The notes below the pieces were generated by a model. That model ran no database searches and had not been told where the DNA came from. It was given only the letters and a program-made list of their open reading frames with translations. Of a stretch of 64,000 bases of DNA, positions 16,722 to 25,008 are shown in pieces; position 1 is the stretch's first letter, and each line of letters begins with the position of its first letter. The DNA is taken from NCBI GenBank assembly GCA_020848745.1, contig JADLHM010000012.1:1-64000 (forward strand). Reading direction: 5' to 3'. This stretch comes from Deltaproteobacteria bacterium. GTDB taxonomy: Bacteria; Desulfobacterota; Binatia; UTPRO1. The position numbers were made by a program, and so were the translations under genes.

Positions 16722-17485
16722 TCGCGCTTCGCTCCCTCGAAAACCGTGATCGGCTCCTTCGGACCACGCTGGCGGCGCAGGAGCACGTAGAGCGCGCCGG
16801 TGCCGCCATCGGCCGGACGCGCCGACGCGAATGCGAGGGTCGCGCGCCCGATCCGCCCACGCGCAAGCCAGCTCTTCAACCGCTCCTTGAGCACGGGGAC
16901 GTTGTCCTTCGAGTTCCGGCCGCGACCGTGCACGATCAACACGACGCGCTTGCCCTCGGCGACCGAGCGCATGACGAACCGTTCGACCTCGACGCGCGCC
17001 GCCGCCGCCGACATTCCGTGGAGGTCGATCATCGCCTGATAGGCGAACTCGCCGCGCCGCAGGCGCTTCAAGATCCGCGCGTCGAAACCGACGACGGCGC
17101 CCTCCACATACTCGGTCGAGTCACTGAGGTCGAAGCTGCTCGTGCCCTTCACGAGCTCGACGAGCGCACCGAACGCCTCGGCGTCCTCGTCGATCGTCGC
17201 GCGTGTCGTGAGCGTGGTCGGCGCGGGAGCATCCACGCGCCCGTCGGCTCGAAGCCGTCGGACGTCGGCCATGGCGGCGGCAAAGGACGTGGCGTCGTCC
17301 TCGTCGGCAGGGGACGCGGACGCGGGAACGACCGGAGGGCGGGGCGGCGAGGGCATGCGACGCTCGGGCGGCGCTGCGGAGCGCGGGCGCACCAGCGTGC
17401 CAAGCCTCTCGAACGGCGCGTGGAAGGGCTTCGTGGTCGTCTTGGCGGGAGCCGGTGGCGGCGGGTGCCGGCGACGTCGCGACAT
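16718..17485 (-). CDS. Smr domain protein
   Basis: A 255-residue protein. The first ~110 residues are Pro/Arg-rich and low complexity (SRRRRHPPPPAPAKTTTKP). The C-terminus is a complete Smr domain: MIDLHGMSAAAARVEVERF, VVLIVHGRGRNS and ADGGTGALYVLLRRQ. Smr domains cut or bind branched or structured nucleic acid and occur at the end of MutS2 (present at 25841) or as stand-alone proteins like this one. The start MSRRRR at 17485 leaves 92 bp to the divergent DUF4126 gene. A longer N-terminus would run into that gene's promoter region. Confidence 0.82.
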   Translation of the reverse strand: MSRRRRHPPPPAPAKTTTKPFHAPFERLGTLVRPRSAAPPERRMPSPPRPPVVPASASPADEDDATSFAAAMADVRRLRADGRVDAPAPTTLTTRATIDEDAEAFGALVELVKGTSSFDLSDSTEYVEGAVVGFDARILKRLRRGEFAYQAMIDLHGMSAAAARVEVERFVMRSVAEGKRVVLIVHGRGRNSKDNVPVLKERLKSWLARGRIGRATLAFASARPADGGTGALYVLLRRQRGPKEPITVFEGAKRE

Positions 17486-17577
17486 GGTAGGCCTGCCGGA
17501 GCGGAGGATAGGGGGTCGGCCACCGACCTGCAACGGGATCGCGACGCCGCCCCGCGACGCACGTTGGGAGCGCACCC

Positions 17578-18249
17578 ATGAACGACACGATCGCCGCCCT
17601 CGGGCTCGCGCTCGGCACCGCTTTCACGGCCGGGCTGAACCTCTACGCGACCGTCGCCGCGCTCGGTCTCGCCGCCCAGGCCGGCGCCATCCAACTGCCG
17701 CCGGACCTCCAGGTGCTCGCGCACCCGGGGGTGATCACGCTCGCCCTGGTGCTCTACGTCGTCGAGTTCTTCGCCGACAAGGTCCCCTACGTCGACAGCG
17801 CGTGGGATGCCGTACACACGTTCATCCGCGTGCCGGCCGGAGCGATCCTCGCGGCACGGGCGTTCGGTCCGGTGAGCCCGCCCCTCGAGCTCGCCGCCGT
17901 CCTGGCGGGAGGCAGCATGGCGTTGGCGGCGCACGCGACCAAAGCGACGACCCGCCTCGCGCTGAACGCGAGCCCCGAGCCCTTCAGCAACTGGGTCGCG
18001 AGCGTCGCCGAGGACGCGACCGCGCTCGTCGGCGTGTGGCTCGTGTTCAACCACCCCCTCCTGATGCTCGGGTTCCTCGCGGCGTTCGTGATCGGGGTCG
18101 CGTGGATGGCGCCGAAGGTCTGGCGAGGCCTACGGAGTCTCTTCCGCCGCCTCGGCGGTCGCGACGACGGTTCGGGAGCATCGCGGCAGAGCCGCGCTCC
18201 CGAGGGCACGGGGGAGGCACCCTCGGGAGCGTCCAGCAAGGAGGGGTAG
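17578..18249 (+). CDS. DUF4126 membrane protein
   Basis: A 223-residue protein with four or five hydrophobic segments. It begins GLALGTAFTAGLNLYATVAAL, the signature of DUF4126, followed by YVVEFFADKVPYVDSAWD. The family's function is unknown. TTGGGAG precedes the ATG. The last ~30 codons (DDGSGASRQSRAPEGTGEAP) are unlike the rest and coincide with a strong palindromic element at 18173-18202, so the native C-terminus may have been extended by an inserted repeat. It converges on the XRE regulator with a 2 bp gap. Confidence 0.8.
   Translation: MNDTIAALGLALGTAFTAGLNLYATVAALGLAAQAGAIQLPPDLQVLAHPGVITLALVLYVVEFFADKVPYVDSAWDAVHTFIRVPAGAILAARAFGPVSPPLELAAVLAGGSMALAAHATKATTRLALNASPEPFSNWVASVAEDATALVGVWLVFNHPLLMLGFLAAFVIGVAWMAPKVWRGLRSLFRRLGGRDDGSGASRQSRAPEGTGEAPSGASSKEG
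18173..18202. repeat. GC-rich interrupted palindrome at the 3' end of the DUF4126 gene
   Basis: Two nested arm pairs, CGGGAG/CTCCCG and CGCGGC/GCCGCG, enclose AGA with a 3-base bulge. A second pair, CCGAGGG/CCCTCGG, follows directly. A related core reading GCGGCTCTGCTGCG lies about 50 bp further on, in the end of the XRE gene. The position between convergent genes fits a bidirectional terminator or a REP-like palindromic unit. Confidence 0.5.
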
Positions 18250-18251
18250 GG

Positions 18252-18515
18252 TTACTGGTGCGGCTCTGCTGCGACCATCGCCTCGGAGGTCAGGCGATCG
18301 CCGTTGATCGGTGCACTGGTCTCGCGGCGGGGATTGCCGCGACGCGCGAGGGCTTCGATCGCGCGGCGCGCGAGCTTGCTCGGCTTGGCGTGGCCGTTCT
18401 CCCAGCGGTTCACGGTGGAGAAGGTGACGGCAACGGCGTGGGCGAACTCCTCCTGGGTCATGCCCAGCCGGATCCTGAGCTCTCGGATGCTCCGGTGCAC
18501 GTTTTCGTCGGTCAT
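18252..18515 (-). CDS. XRE-family transcriptional regulator, 87 aa
   Basis: AAGGAGA upstream of the ATG at 18515 supports this start. The protein is essentially one Cro/CI-type helix-turn-helix: IRELRIRLGMTQEEFAHAVAV, then FSTVNRWENGHAKPSKLARRAIE. The C-terminal ~25 residues are disordered. No ligand domain is present. Targets are unknown. The 227 bp upstream, to the mrp start, contain no gene, so autoregulation there is possible. Confidence 0.85.
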   Translation of the reverse strand: MTDENVHRSIRELRIRLGMTQEEFAHAVAVTFSTVNRWENGHAKPSKLARRAIEALARRGNPRRETSAPINGDRLTSEAMVAAEPHQ

Positions 18516-18742
18516 GGGGGGTCTCCTTCGTGGTTTCTCGTATAGTGGCACGCAGCGGCGCGGCTATAGGCGTGTTCAGCAAGGGTCGGACCATCGGGTC
18601 CGCTCGGCTAAGCGCCTGAGATCACGCGCTTTTCATCGCGTGTGCCGTGTGCCAGCGCGATGCTGACACAGCCGCGGGTGCCAGGAGCGCCCGGCGCTGC
18701 GGAAAATTCCCCGGCCTGCCCCCACGTGCTATGCGTGCTCGG

Positions 18743-19807
18743 ATGCCCACCCCACAGGAGTTGCTCGAGGTGCTTCGTCGCGTGAAGTACCCGGGCTTCA
18801 ACCGCGACATCGTGTCGTTCGGCATGGTGCGGGACATCCAGGTCGGCTCGCGGAACGTCACGATCGAGCTCTCGACGACCTCGGAGAACGCGGAAGCGAT
18901 GGACGCCATTCGGCACGAGGTCGCGCACCTCGTACGGGAGGCAACCGGGTTGGCGGTCGAGATCGTCGTCGAGACGACGCGTCTCGCCACGCCGCCGCCG
19001 TCGGCACCGCGCCCGAAGCCACAGATCCCCGGGGTCGGCGCGATCGTCGCGGTCGCGTCCGGCAAGGGCGGCGTCGGGAAATCCACGGTTGCGGCGAACC
19101 TCGCGTGCGCGCTCGCGGCCAAGGGACTGCGCACCGGCCTCCTCGACGCCGACGTCTACGGTCCGAGCGTCGCCACGATGCTCGGAATCGAGGGAGCGCC
19201 ACCGGTTCGGGAGGACCGTCGCATCGTCCCCGCCGAGCGCCACGGGATCCGCGCGATCTCGATGGGCATGTTCCTCGGCGAACGCACCCCGGTCATCTGG
19301 CGGGGCCCGATGGTGACCAAGCTGATCACCGAGTTCTTCCGGAACGTCGTCTGGGGAGAGCTCGACTACCTGATCCTGGACCTGCCGCCCGGCACCGGCG
19401 ACGCGCAGCTCGCCGTCGCGCAGCAGGTGCCGCTCGCGGGCGGGGTCGTCGTGACCACGCCGCAGGACGTTGCGCTCCTCGACGTTCGCCGCGGCATCAC
19501 GATGTTCGAGCAGCTGCAAGCGCCGGTTCTCGGCGTCGTCGAGAACATGAGCTACCACCTCTGCGGCGGCTGCGGCGCGCGCGCCGAGATCTTCGGACAC
19601 GGCGGCGGCGAGAGGATGGCGCGTCAGTTCGGCGTGCCGTTCCTCGGCGAAATCCCGCTCGTGCGCGCGATCCGCCTGGCGGGCGACGCGGGAACGCCGA
19701 TCGTCGTCGCCGATCCGGCTCATCCGCAGAGCCGAGCCTTCGGCGAGATCGCCGGAGCGGTCGATGCCCAGGTCCGCGAGCGCGCGGCGGGCATCGTCAC
19801 GCACTGA
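18743..19807 (+). CDS. mrp: Mrp/ApbC-type Fe-S cluster carrier ATPase
   Basis: A 354-residue protein. An N-terminal MIP18/DUF59 domain (MPTPQELLEVLRRVKYPGF) is followed by a MinD-like P-loop ATPase with the deviant Walker A VASGKGGVGKST at about residues 104-115, then DADVYGPS and LILDLPPGTGD. The CxxC of the family (LCGGCG, near residue 274) would bridge a 4Fe-4S cluster between subunits. Mrp proteins load clusters onto apo-enzymes in the cytoplasm. ATG 18743 begins the domain cleanly; in-frame ATG at 18731 would add only four residues. The Nudix gene follows after 13 bp. Confidence 0.9.
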   Translation: MPTPQELLEVLRRVKYPGFNRDIVSFGMVRDIQVGSRNVTIELSTTSENAEAMDAIRHEVAHLVREATGLAVEIVVETTRLATPPPSAPRPKPQIPGVGAIVAVASGKGGVGKSTVAANLACALAAKGLRTGLLDADVYGPSVATMLGIEGAPPVREDRRIVPAERHGIRAISMGMFLGERTPVIWRGPMVTKLITEFFRNVVWGELDYLILDLPPGTGDAQLAVAQQVPLAGGVVVTTPQDVALLDVRRGITMFEQLQAPVLGVVENMSYHLCGGCGARAEIFGHGGGERMARQFGVPFLGEIPLVRAIRLAGDAGTPIVVADPAHPQSRAFGEIAGAVDAQVRERAAGIVTH

Positions 19808-19820
19808 GCCTCTCCCCGTC

Positions 19821-20264
19821 GTGACCCCGCCGATCCGCCAGATCCGCCCCGGTGTGTCGGCGGTGATCTTCGACGAGCACGGCCGCATCCTCCTGCAACA
19901 GCGGACCGACAACGGCCTCTGGGGCTTGCCCGGCGGCGCCGTCGAGTTCGGTGAATCGGTCCTCGAGGCGCTGCGCCGTGAGGTCGACGAGGAGACCGGG
20001 CTCACGATCGAGGTCGAGCGTCTGGTCGGCGTCTACTCCCACCCCGATCACCACCAGATCATCACATACGCCGACGGCGGCGTGTTTCACTTCGTTACCA
20101 CCTGTTTCGCGTGTCGGCCGACCGGCGGCACGCTCACGCTCGGCGACGAGACGTCCGGGCTCGCGTGGTTCGGTCCACTCGCATGGCCTTCGAGCCTCAT
20201 GCCCGTCCATCGGGTGCGCATCGACGACGCCTTGGCGCGGGCCGCCTCGCCTTTCGTCCGCTGA
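19821..20264 (+). CDS. Nudix hydrolase
   Basis: A 147-residue protein with an intact Nudix box: GGAVEFGESVLEALRR followed by EVDEETGL, giving the G-x5-E-x7-R-E-x2-E-E-x-G metal-binding pattern. The flanking sheet (RPGVSAVIFDEHGRILLQQR and TYADGGVFHFVTTCF) is typical of small MutT/ADP-ribose-type enzymes. The substrate is not predictable. GTG at 19821 is chosen because it falls just after the mrp stop; an upstream start would lie within mrp. It converges on an acyltransferase, 1 bp away. Confidence 0.85.
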   Translation: MTPPIRQIRPGVSAVIFDEHGRILLQQRTDNGLWGLPGGAVEFGESVLEALRREVDEETGLTIEVERLVGVYSHPDHHQIITYADGGVFHFVTTCFACRPTGGTLTLGDETSGLAWFGPLAWPSSLMPVHRVRIDDALARAASPFVR

Positions 20265-20265
20265 C

Positions 20266-20895
20266 CTATCTCGGAGCCTGCGGATTCACGTCGGCCCGCA
20301 GCTCGCCGATCCGCCGCATGAGCTCGCCGGCGAGCCGCGCCTGCTCCTCGCGCGAGCGCGCGGCTCCGCGCGGGATGGCGAGCGGCTCCCCGTACGCGAT
20401 GCGCACCGGATGGGGTCGCGGCAGACGCGCGTCGCGGGGAAAGGCCTCGAAAGCTCCCCGCACGCCCACGGGAACGATCGGCACCCCCGCGCGCGCCGCG
20501 ATCGCGACGACGCCGGGCTGCGCCGGCAGCAGCGCCCCGTCCCGCGTGATGGCGCCTTCCGGGAAGACGCCGACGATCTCGCCGCGCTCGAGGGTCGCGA
20601 GCAGCTGGCGCACGGCGGAGAGCTCGATCGCCCCGTCGCGGATCGGAATCACGCCGAGGTGCCGATAGAGCCCCGAAAGCCCCGTCTGATCGTAGAACTC
20701 GCGGCTCAGGACGAAGCGGATCGGACGCTCGACGAAGCGCGCGACGAAGACCCAGTCGAGCAGCGACGAGTGGTTCCCCGCCACGATGAACGGGCCCTCG
20801 GGCAGCGCGTCGTGCCCGGTCGCACGCAGCGAGAAGTACGCGTCGGCGACGGGCGAGAGGATGCGCTTGATGGCGAAGTAGAGCGCATCCGGCAT
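20266..20895 (-). CDS. PlsC-type lysophospholipid acyltransferase
   Basis: A 209-residue protein with the acyltransferase motifs in order: NHSSLLDW (the NHx4D catalytic pair), the substrate-binding VIPIRDGA and GVFPEGAITRDG, and VPIVPVGV. This is the 1-acyl-glycerol-3-phosphate acyltransferase family, which esterifies the sn-2 position of lysophospholipids at the inner membrane face. There is a short N-terminal amphipathic region but no clear transmembrane helix. It is divergent from the AMP-ligase gene by 37 bp. A second, longer paralogue lies at 24091. Confidence 0.87.
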   Translation of the reverse strand: MPDALYFAIKRILSPVADAYFSLRATGHDALPEGPFIVAGNHSSLLDWVFVARFVERPIRFVLSREFYDQTGLSGLYRHLGVIPIRDGAIELSAVRQLLATLERGEIVGVFPEGAITRDGALLPAQPGVVAIAARAGVPIVPVGVRGAFEAFPRDARLPRPHPVRIAYGEPLAIPRGAARSREEQARLAGELMRRIGELRADVNPQAPR

Positions 20896-20932
20896 GGCGT
20901 GCGTTTCCTAGCACGGATGCTACAAGCCCCGC

Positions 20933-22264
20933 ATGGAGCAGCTCACCGTCGGCGAATACTTCGACCGCGCTGCGCTCGGGATGGGCGAGCGCGAGGCGGT
21001 GGTATTCGTCGATGCGCACGTGCGTTGGCGCTATCGCGATCTGCACGCCCACGTGACCCAGGTGGCGAAGGGCCTCATGGGCCTCGGCGTCGACGCGGGG
21101 GACCACGTGGCGCTGTTCGCGAGCAACCGCGTCGAATGGGTGCTGGTGCAGCTCGCGGCCGCCAAGGTCGGAGCGGTGCTCGTACCGATCGATCCCGCGG
21201 CCGGGGCCGAAGACCTGGCACACGTCCTCGCGCACTCCGACGCCGCGACGCTCTTCCTGGTCGACCGCGTCGACGAGGTGAGCCTCTACGACGTGCTGCT
21301 CGAGGCTTGCCCGGATCTCGCAAAGGCCCGCCCCGGCCATCTCTCCAGTCGCCGCTTTCCGATCCTGAAGCGCGTCGCGCTCCTCGGCAACGCCGACCGC
21401 CTCCCGGGCACGATCACGTGGTCGGAGGTGCTCGCCGGCGGCGCCGGCATCACGAGCCACCTGCTGCGCCGCCGCCAGGACTCCGTCGAGCCCGCCGACG
21501 TCGCGATCATCCAGTACACGTCAGCGACGACGGGCGCGGCCAAAGGCGTCGAGCTCACCCATCTGAACCTGGTCAACGAAGCGATCGCCGTCGGCGACTG
21601 CATGCGGCTCGGCCGCAGCGACCGGCTCTGCGTGCCCGTGTCGTTCGCGCGGCCGTTCGGCAGCGTCATCGGGACCCTCGGAGCGCTCGGAAGGGGCGCG
21701 GCGATGGTCGTGCCCGCGGAGCATTTCGACGCCGGGAAGATGCTCGCAACGCTCGCCGTTGAGCACTGCACCGCGCTGAATGCCGAGCCGCGCCTGCTCG
21801 GCTCGGCGCTCCGCCACCCCGCTGCCATCCGCCTTGACTTCAGGTCGCTCCGCACGGGGGTGATCGCGGGCGCCGAGGCATCCGTCGGCCTCGTACCCGA
21901 GGTCGCCGCCCGCCTGCACCTGCCCGACGTGACGGTCGCCTACGGACAGACCGAAACGACGGCGGTCGTGACCCAGACGCGCACCAACGACCCGATGGAT
22001 CTGCGCGCGACGACGGCCGGCCGGTCGCTCCCCGACGTCGAGGTCAAGATCGTGGATCCGGCGAGCGGGGTGGAAATTGCCGCCGGCGGCGAAGGCGAGC
22101 TCTGCTGCCGCGGCTTCCCGGTGATGCGCGGCTACTACAAGATGCCCGAGCTCACGGCGACGACGATCGGCGGCAACGGCTGGCTCCGCACCGGAGACCT
22201 CGCGGTCATGGACCGCTTCGGCTACTGCACGATCACCGGACGGCGGCCGCTCAGATCTTCATGA
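20933..22264 (+). pseudogene. AMP-dependent acyl-CoA synthetase, C-terminal domain missing
   Basis: The 443-residue product covers the N-terminal domain of an ANL-superfamily ligase: the P-loop YTSATTGAAKGVELTH, YGQTETTAVV and GNGWLRTGDLAVMDRFGY. It stops about eight residues after GYCTITGR, the hinge. The mobile C-terminal domain of about 110 residues with the catalytic Lys is absent. The usual continuation (a basic, Gly-rich loop) is replaced by RPLRSS and a stop. The P-loop also has Ala where Gly is usual. Family members activate fatty or aryl acids through an acyl-AMP; without the C-terminal domain, thioester formation is unlikely. It meets the broken GST gene end to end. Confidence 0.75.
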
Positions 22265-22681
22265 GACCGCGTCGCGGCGCCGCCGTGCCGAAGGTAGCGA
22301 TCGACGATCTCCTGATCGGCCGGGACACCCCAGACGAAGGGATCGATCGACCTCGCCCATCCGCGTGTCGGCGAACTCCTCGAGCCAACGCGCACGGGCA
22401 CGCGCCACCGCGCCCGACGGCCGAACCGGCAGCTCGGGGTGGCGGTCGTCGAGGTATTCGCAGATCACCGTCGAGTCCGTGAGGGTGATCTGGTCGTCCG
22501 TGAGAACGGGGATCCGACGTATCGGGCTCGCGTCGTTCCCCATGAAGGGAATGATCGGGTCGATCTCGTAGGGGATGCCCTTGAGATCGAGGACGACGAG
22601 AACCTTGCGGACGTACGGCGAAACGTAGCTCCCGACGACTCGTACGGATTCGCGCGTGCCGACTTTAGTAGCCGGCCGCAC
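22259..22681 (-). pseudogene. Glutathione S-transferase, frameshifted and truncated
   Basis: The first ~100 codons give a clear GST N-terminal (thioredoxin-fold) domain: SYVSPYVRKVLVVLDLKGIP, RRIPVLTDDQITLTDSTVIC and EYLDDRHPELPV, then WLEEFADTRMGEV. After that the frame becomes Arg/Ser-rich (RSLRLGCPGRSGDRRSLPSA), unlike any GST helix. A shift of one base at about 22340 instead gives DPFVWGVPADQEIVDRYLRH, which is plausible as GST, before the sequence runs into the ligase gene. The helical C-terminal domain is therefore broken and then missing. Start not certain; the domain proper begins near 22640. Confidence 0.65.
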
Positions 22682-22714
22682 TCCCCGAAGGGAGCCCTCG
22701 AGGCGACAGGCCCT

Positions 22715-22870
22715 CTAGGGGAGCTGCGCGCCGCGGAAGTTGCCGGTGAGCCGTACGCGACCGCTATTGACGAGATGGGCCACGACGCTCACCTGCTCGG
22801 CCTCGGAATCGGTCACCTCCGCGACGGCTTCGATCAGATCGAGGAGCGTGAGCTGCGACTGCGTATCCAT
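22715..22870 (-). CDS. Small hypothetical protein, 51 aa
   Basis: An AGGAGG 6 bases upstream marks the ATG at 22870. The product reads QLTLLDLIEAVAEVTDSEAE and then VVAHLVNSGRVRLTGNFRG. It has an even mix of helix and short strand, and no Cys or membrane segment. I do not know the family. It lies between the sensor kinase and the GST remnant on the same strand. A regulatory or adaptor role is possible from its size only. Confidence 0.6.
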   Translation of the reverse strand: MDTQSQLTLLDLIEAVAEVTDSEAEQVSVVAHLVNSGRVRLTGNFRGAQLP

Positions 22871-23029
22871 GGCGGCCTCCTGACGTCCGTCGCTGCGGGC
22901 GGGCGTACCAATCGTTCGCGGTTCCGTTGACGACGTGTGCAACGTACGTGCCGACCTCGACTTCGCCGGGTGGAAGCAGGGTTACGATCGTGAAGCCGGG
23001 AGTGGGCATGACGAAAGCGTGGCGCTCTG

Positions 23030-23986
23030 TCAGGCGGCGGCCGACGAGCGCGCCACCTCCAGTGCAAAGTTGCCAATTTGCGTCTGCGCGACCGGCAAAC
23101 GAAGTGACACGCGTGTTCCCTTGGCAGGCGCGCTCTCGACCTCGAGGGTGCCGCCGAGGAGCTCGCTGAAGCGGTGCGCCAACGTGAGGCCGAGGCCCAT
23201 ACCCCCGAAGGGCCGGGTGATCGAGCCTTCGACCTGCCGGAAGTCTTCGAAGATGACCGACTGCTCGGCCAAGCTCATGCCCACACCCGTGTCGCTCACC
23301 CTGATCTCGATCCCGGCGGGCCCGGTGTCGGCCGAGAGGAGGATCTCGCCGTGGATCGTGAACTTGGCGGCGTTCGACAGCAGATTCAGCAGGGTCTGCC
23401 TGAGTTTCCCGCGATCCGTCTCGATGACCGGCACCCGCGGGTCGACTTCCCAGGCGAAGCGGATCGGCTTGTCGTCGATCAGCCGTCCGACCCAGGGTTC
23501 GATCTCCTCGAAGAGCTCGCCCAAGGACACGGTTCCCCGCCGGAGCATGGTCTCGCCGGCGACGACCGAGGAGTACTCGAGGAGGTTGTTGACCGAGCAC
23601 GTGAGGGTGACTGCGTTCGCCAGGATGCGCCCGTTCATCTCGGCCCGCTCGGCCTCACGGAGACCCTCGATCGAATCGAGGACCTCGGCGTAGCCGAGGA
23701 TGGCGTTCAGTGGCGTCCGCAGCTCGTGCGAGACGTTCGCCAACATCTCGTTCTTGAGGCGGCGCGCTTCGCTACGCACGACCCGTTCGCGGTCGAGCCC
23801 GTGGAGCGAGCACACCCCGAGACTCGCCGCCACGGCGAGGGCGACGAGCACGCAAGCCGTCTGGAAGGGAGAGGCGAACGATTGGCAGACGAGGATGCCC
23901 GCCGCCGCTACGGCGACGGCGATCAGTTGCACGAGGACGAGGACGCGGCGGCGGGACATCTCGACGGTCGCTGGAGCAACCGCCAT
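23030..23986 (-). CDS. Membrane sensor histidine kinase
   Basis: 318 residues. Two transmembrane helices lie at about 14-58, separated by only a short loop, so little or nothing is exposed outside. The kinase core follows: the HisKA box EMLANVSHELRTPLNAILGY with the phospho-acceptor His, the N box LLNLLSNAAKFT, G1 RVSDTGVGM and G2 GGMGLGLTLA. All catalytic motifs are intact. No response regulator gene is adjacent, so it is an orphan in this window. The lack of a sensor domain suggests it senses a membrane or intracellular signal or another protein. Confidence 0.9.
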   Translation of the reverse strand: MAVAPATVEMSRRRVLVLVQLIAVAVAAAGILVCQSFASPFQTACVLVALAVAASLGVCSLHGLDRERVVRSEARRLKNEMLANVSHELRTPLNAILGYAEVLDSIEGLREAERAEMNGRILANAVTLTCSVNNLLEYSSVVAGETMLRRGTVSLGELFEEIEPWVGRLIDDKPIRFAWEVDPRVPVIETDRGKLRQTLLNLLSNAAKFTIHGEILLSADTGPAGIEIRVSDTGVGMSLAEQSVIFEDFRQVEGSITRPFGGMGLGLTLAHRFSELLGGTLEVESAPAKGTRVSLRLPVAQTQIGNFALEVARSSAAA

Positions 23987-24048
23987 GCCGCCGGAAATCC
24001 TAAGGAACTACGACGAGTTGCCGATACGCTTTGCCAGGGCGCAGTGCC

Positions 24049-24090
24049 GAGTGCGCGCACTCTGTGCCAGGGAGCTTACCCTCCTGGCAC
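24049..24090. repeat. Two inverted repeats between acyltransferase and sensor kinase
   Basis: A perfect 14-base palindrome (24049-24062, half-site GAGTGCG) is followed by arms GTGCCAGG (24064-24071) and CCTGGCAC (24083-24090). The second hairpin begins at the stop codon of the acyltransferase gene. No T-run follows on either strand, so this is more likely an operator or a processing/attenuation structure than an intrinsic terminator. Confidence 0.45.
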
Positions 24091-24936
24091 TCAGAAGATC
24101 GAGTCGCGCTCCCCGAGGAGCCCGCGTACCATGCCCTGCACGCAGCGGCGCACCCGCTCGGCGAGGGCCCGGATCGCAGTCGCGTCGAGGCGACCCGGCG
24201 ACACCTGGTCGAGGACGATCGGCCTCCCGAAACGAATCCGCCATTTGCTCGGCAGCGGGATGAGGCCGAGCGGACCAAGGAAGGGAAAGAACGGCGTGAC
24301 CGGCAGATAGGGCGCCCCGAAAAGGTTTCCGATGGCCTTCAACCGTCCGACGAGCGGGTAGATTTCCTCGGCGCCGACCACGGCCACCGGCACGATCGGC
24401 GCGCCGAAGCGCAGGGCGAGCCGCACGCAGCCCCCGCTGAAGGGCTGCAGCACGTAGCGCTCGGAGTAGAGCTTCGAAAGTCCGGATACGCCCTCGGGAA
24501 AGAGCCCGATCAGCTCCCCCTTGGCGAGCAGCCGGGCGGCGTTTTCGCGGCTCGCCACGACCCCTCCGGCCTTGCGGTAGAAGTCGGGGACCCAGGGCAG
24601 ATTCTCGACGAAGCGATCGTAGAGGAAACGTGCCGCCCGCGGGTGGCTGGCCTCCTCGAGCGCGTACGCGATCATGGTGGCGTCGAAGGGCAACGCGCCG
24701 GAGTGGTTCGCCACCAGGATCACGGGACCGCTACGCGGAACGTTGCGTGCCCCGCGGGCCTCGACGCGCCAGTAGTTCTCGTAGAGCAGCCGGAAGAGGG
24801 GCAGCACGCGGGCGCGGAACTCGGGATCGAGCCCGAACTCGTCGGGGACAGGGCGGCGAGCGCCCGGCTTCGAGGTTCGGCGTCGAACCATGCGCGGCGA
24901 CGCTTGCGCCGCGAGCTTCCGCTTCCCTTCGACCAC
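24091..24936 (-). CDS. PlsC/DGAT-like acyltransferase, 281 aa
   Basis: GGAGGTGA lies 6 bases before a GTG at 24936, one of the best ribosome sites in the window. The catalytic pair is in ANHSGALPFDATM (NHx5D spacing as in the TMEM68/DGAT-like branch), followed by GLFPEGVSGLSK and PIVPVAVVGAEE. A Lys/Arg-rich N-terminus (residues 1-30) could bind membrane. The substrate is probably a lysophospholipid or diacylglycerol. It is larger than, and clearly diverged from, the PlsC at 20266. The histidine kinase gene lies downstream after about 100 bp containing hairpins. Confidence 0.85.
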   Translation of the reverse strand: MVEGKRKLAAQASPRMVRRRTSKPGARRPVPDEFGLDPEFRARVLPLFRLLYENYWRVEARGARNVPRSGPVILVANHSGALPFDATMIAYALEEASHPRAARFLYDRFVENLPWVPDFYRKAGGVVASRENAARLLAKGELIGLFPEGVSGLSKLYSERYVLQPFSGGCVRLALRFGAPIVPVAVVGAEEIYPLVGRLKAIGNLFGAPYLPVTPFFPFLGPLGLIPLPSKWRIRFGRPIVLDQVSPGRLDATAIRALAERVRRCVQGMVRGLLGERDSIF

Positions 24937-25008
24937 CTCGAATCACCTCCGCTGCAGGCGGCTGGAAGTAGCAACGCGCCCCGAAAGTGACAAGACGCGC
25001 GACCCCGA

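Noticed and set aside
22243-22258. NotI-like and BglII-like sites next to each other, suggestive of cloning vector
   Set aside because: No vector or adapter sequence surrounds them and such sites are expected in GC-rich DNA; kept only as a note to the junction finding.
22764-23009. Minus-strand frame beginning MPTPGFTIVTLLPPGEVEVG
   Set aside because: The first ~40 residues look protein-like, but there is no ribosome site, the frame turns Arg/Gly-rich and it overlaps the better supported 51-aa gene. It could be a decayed remnant.
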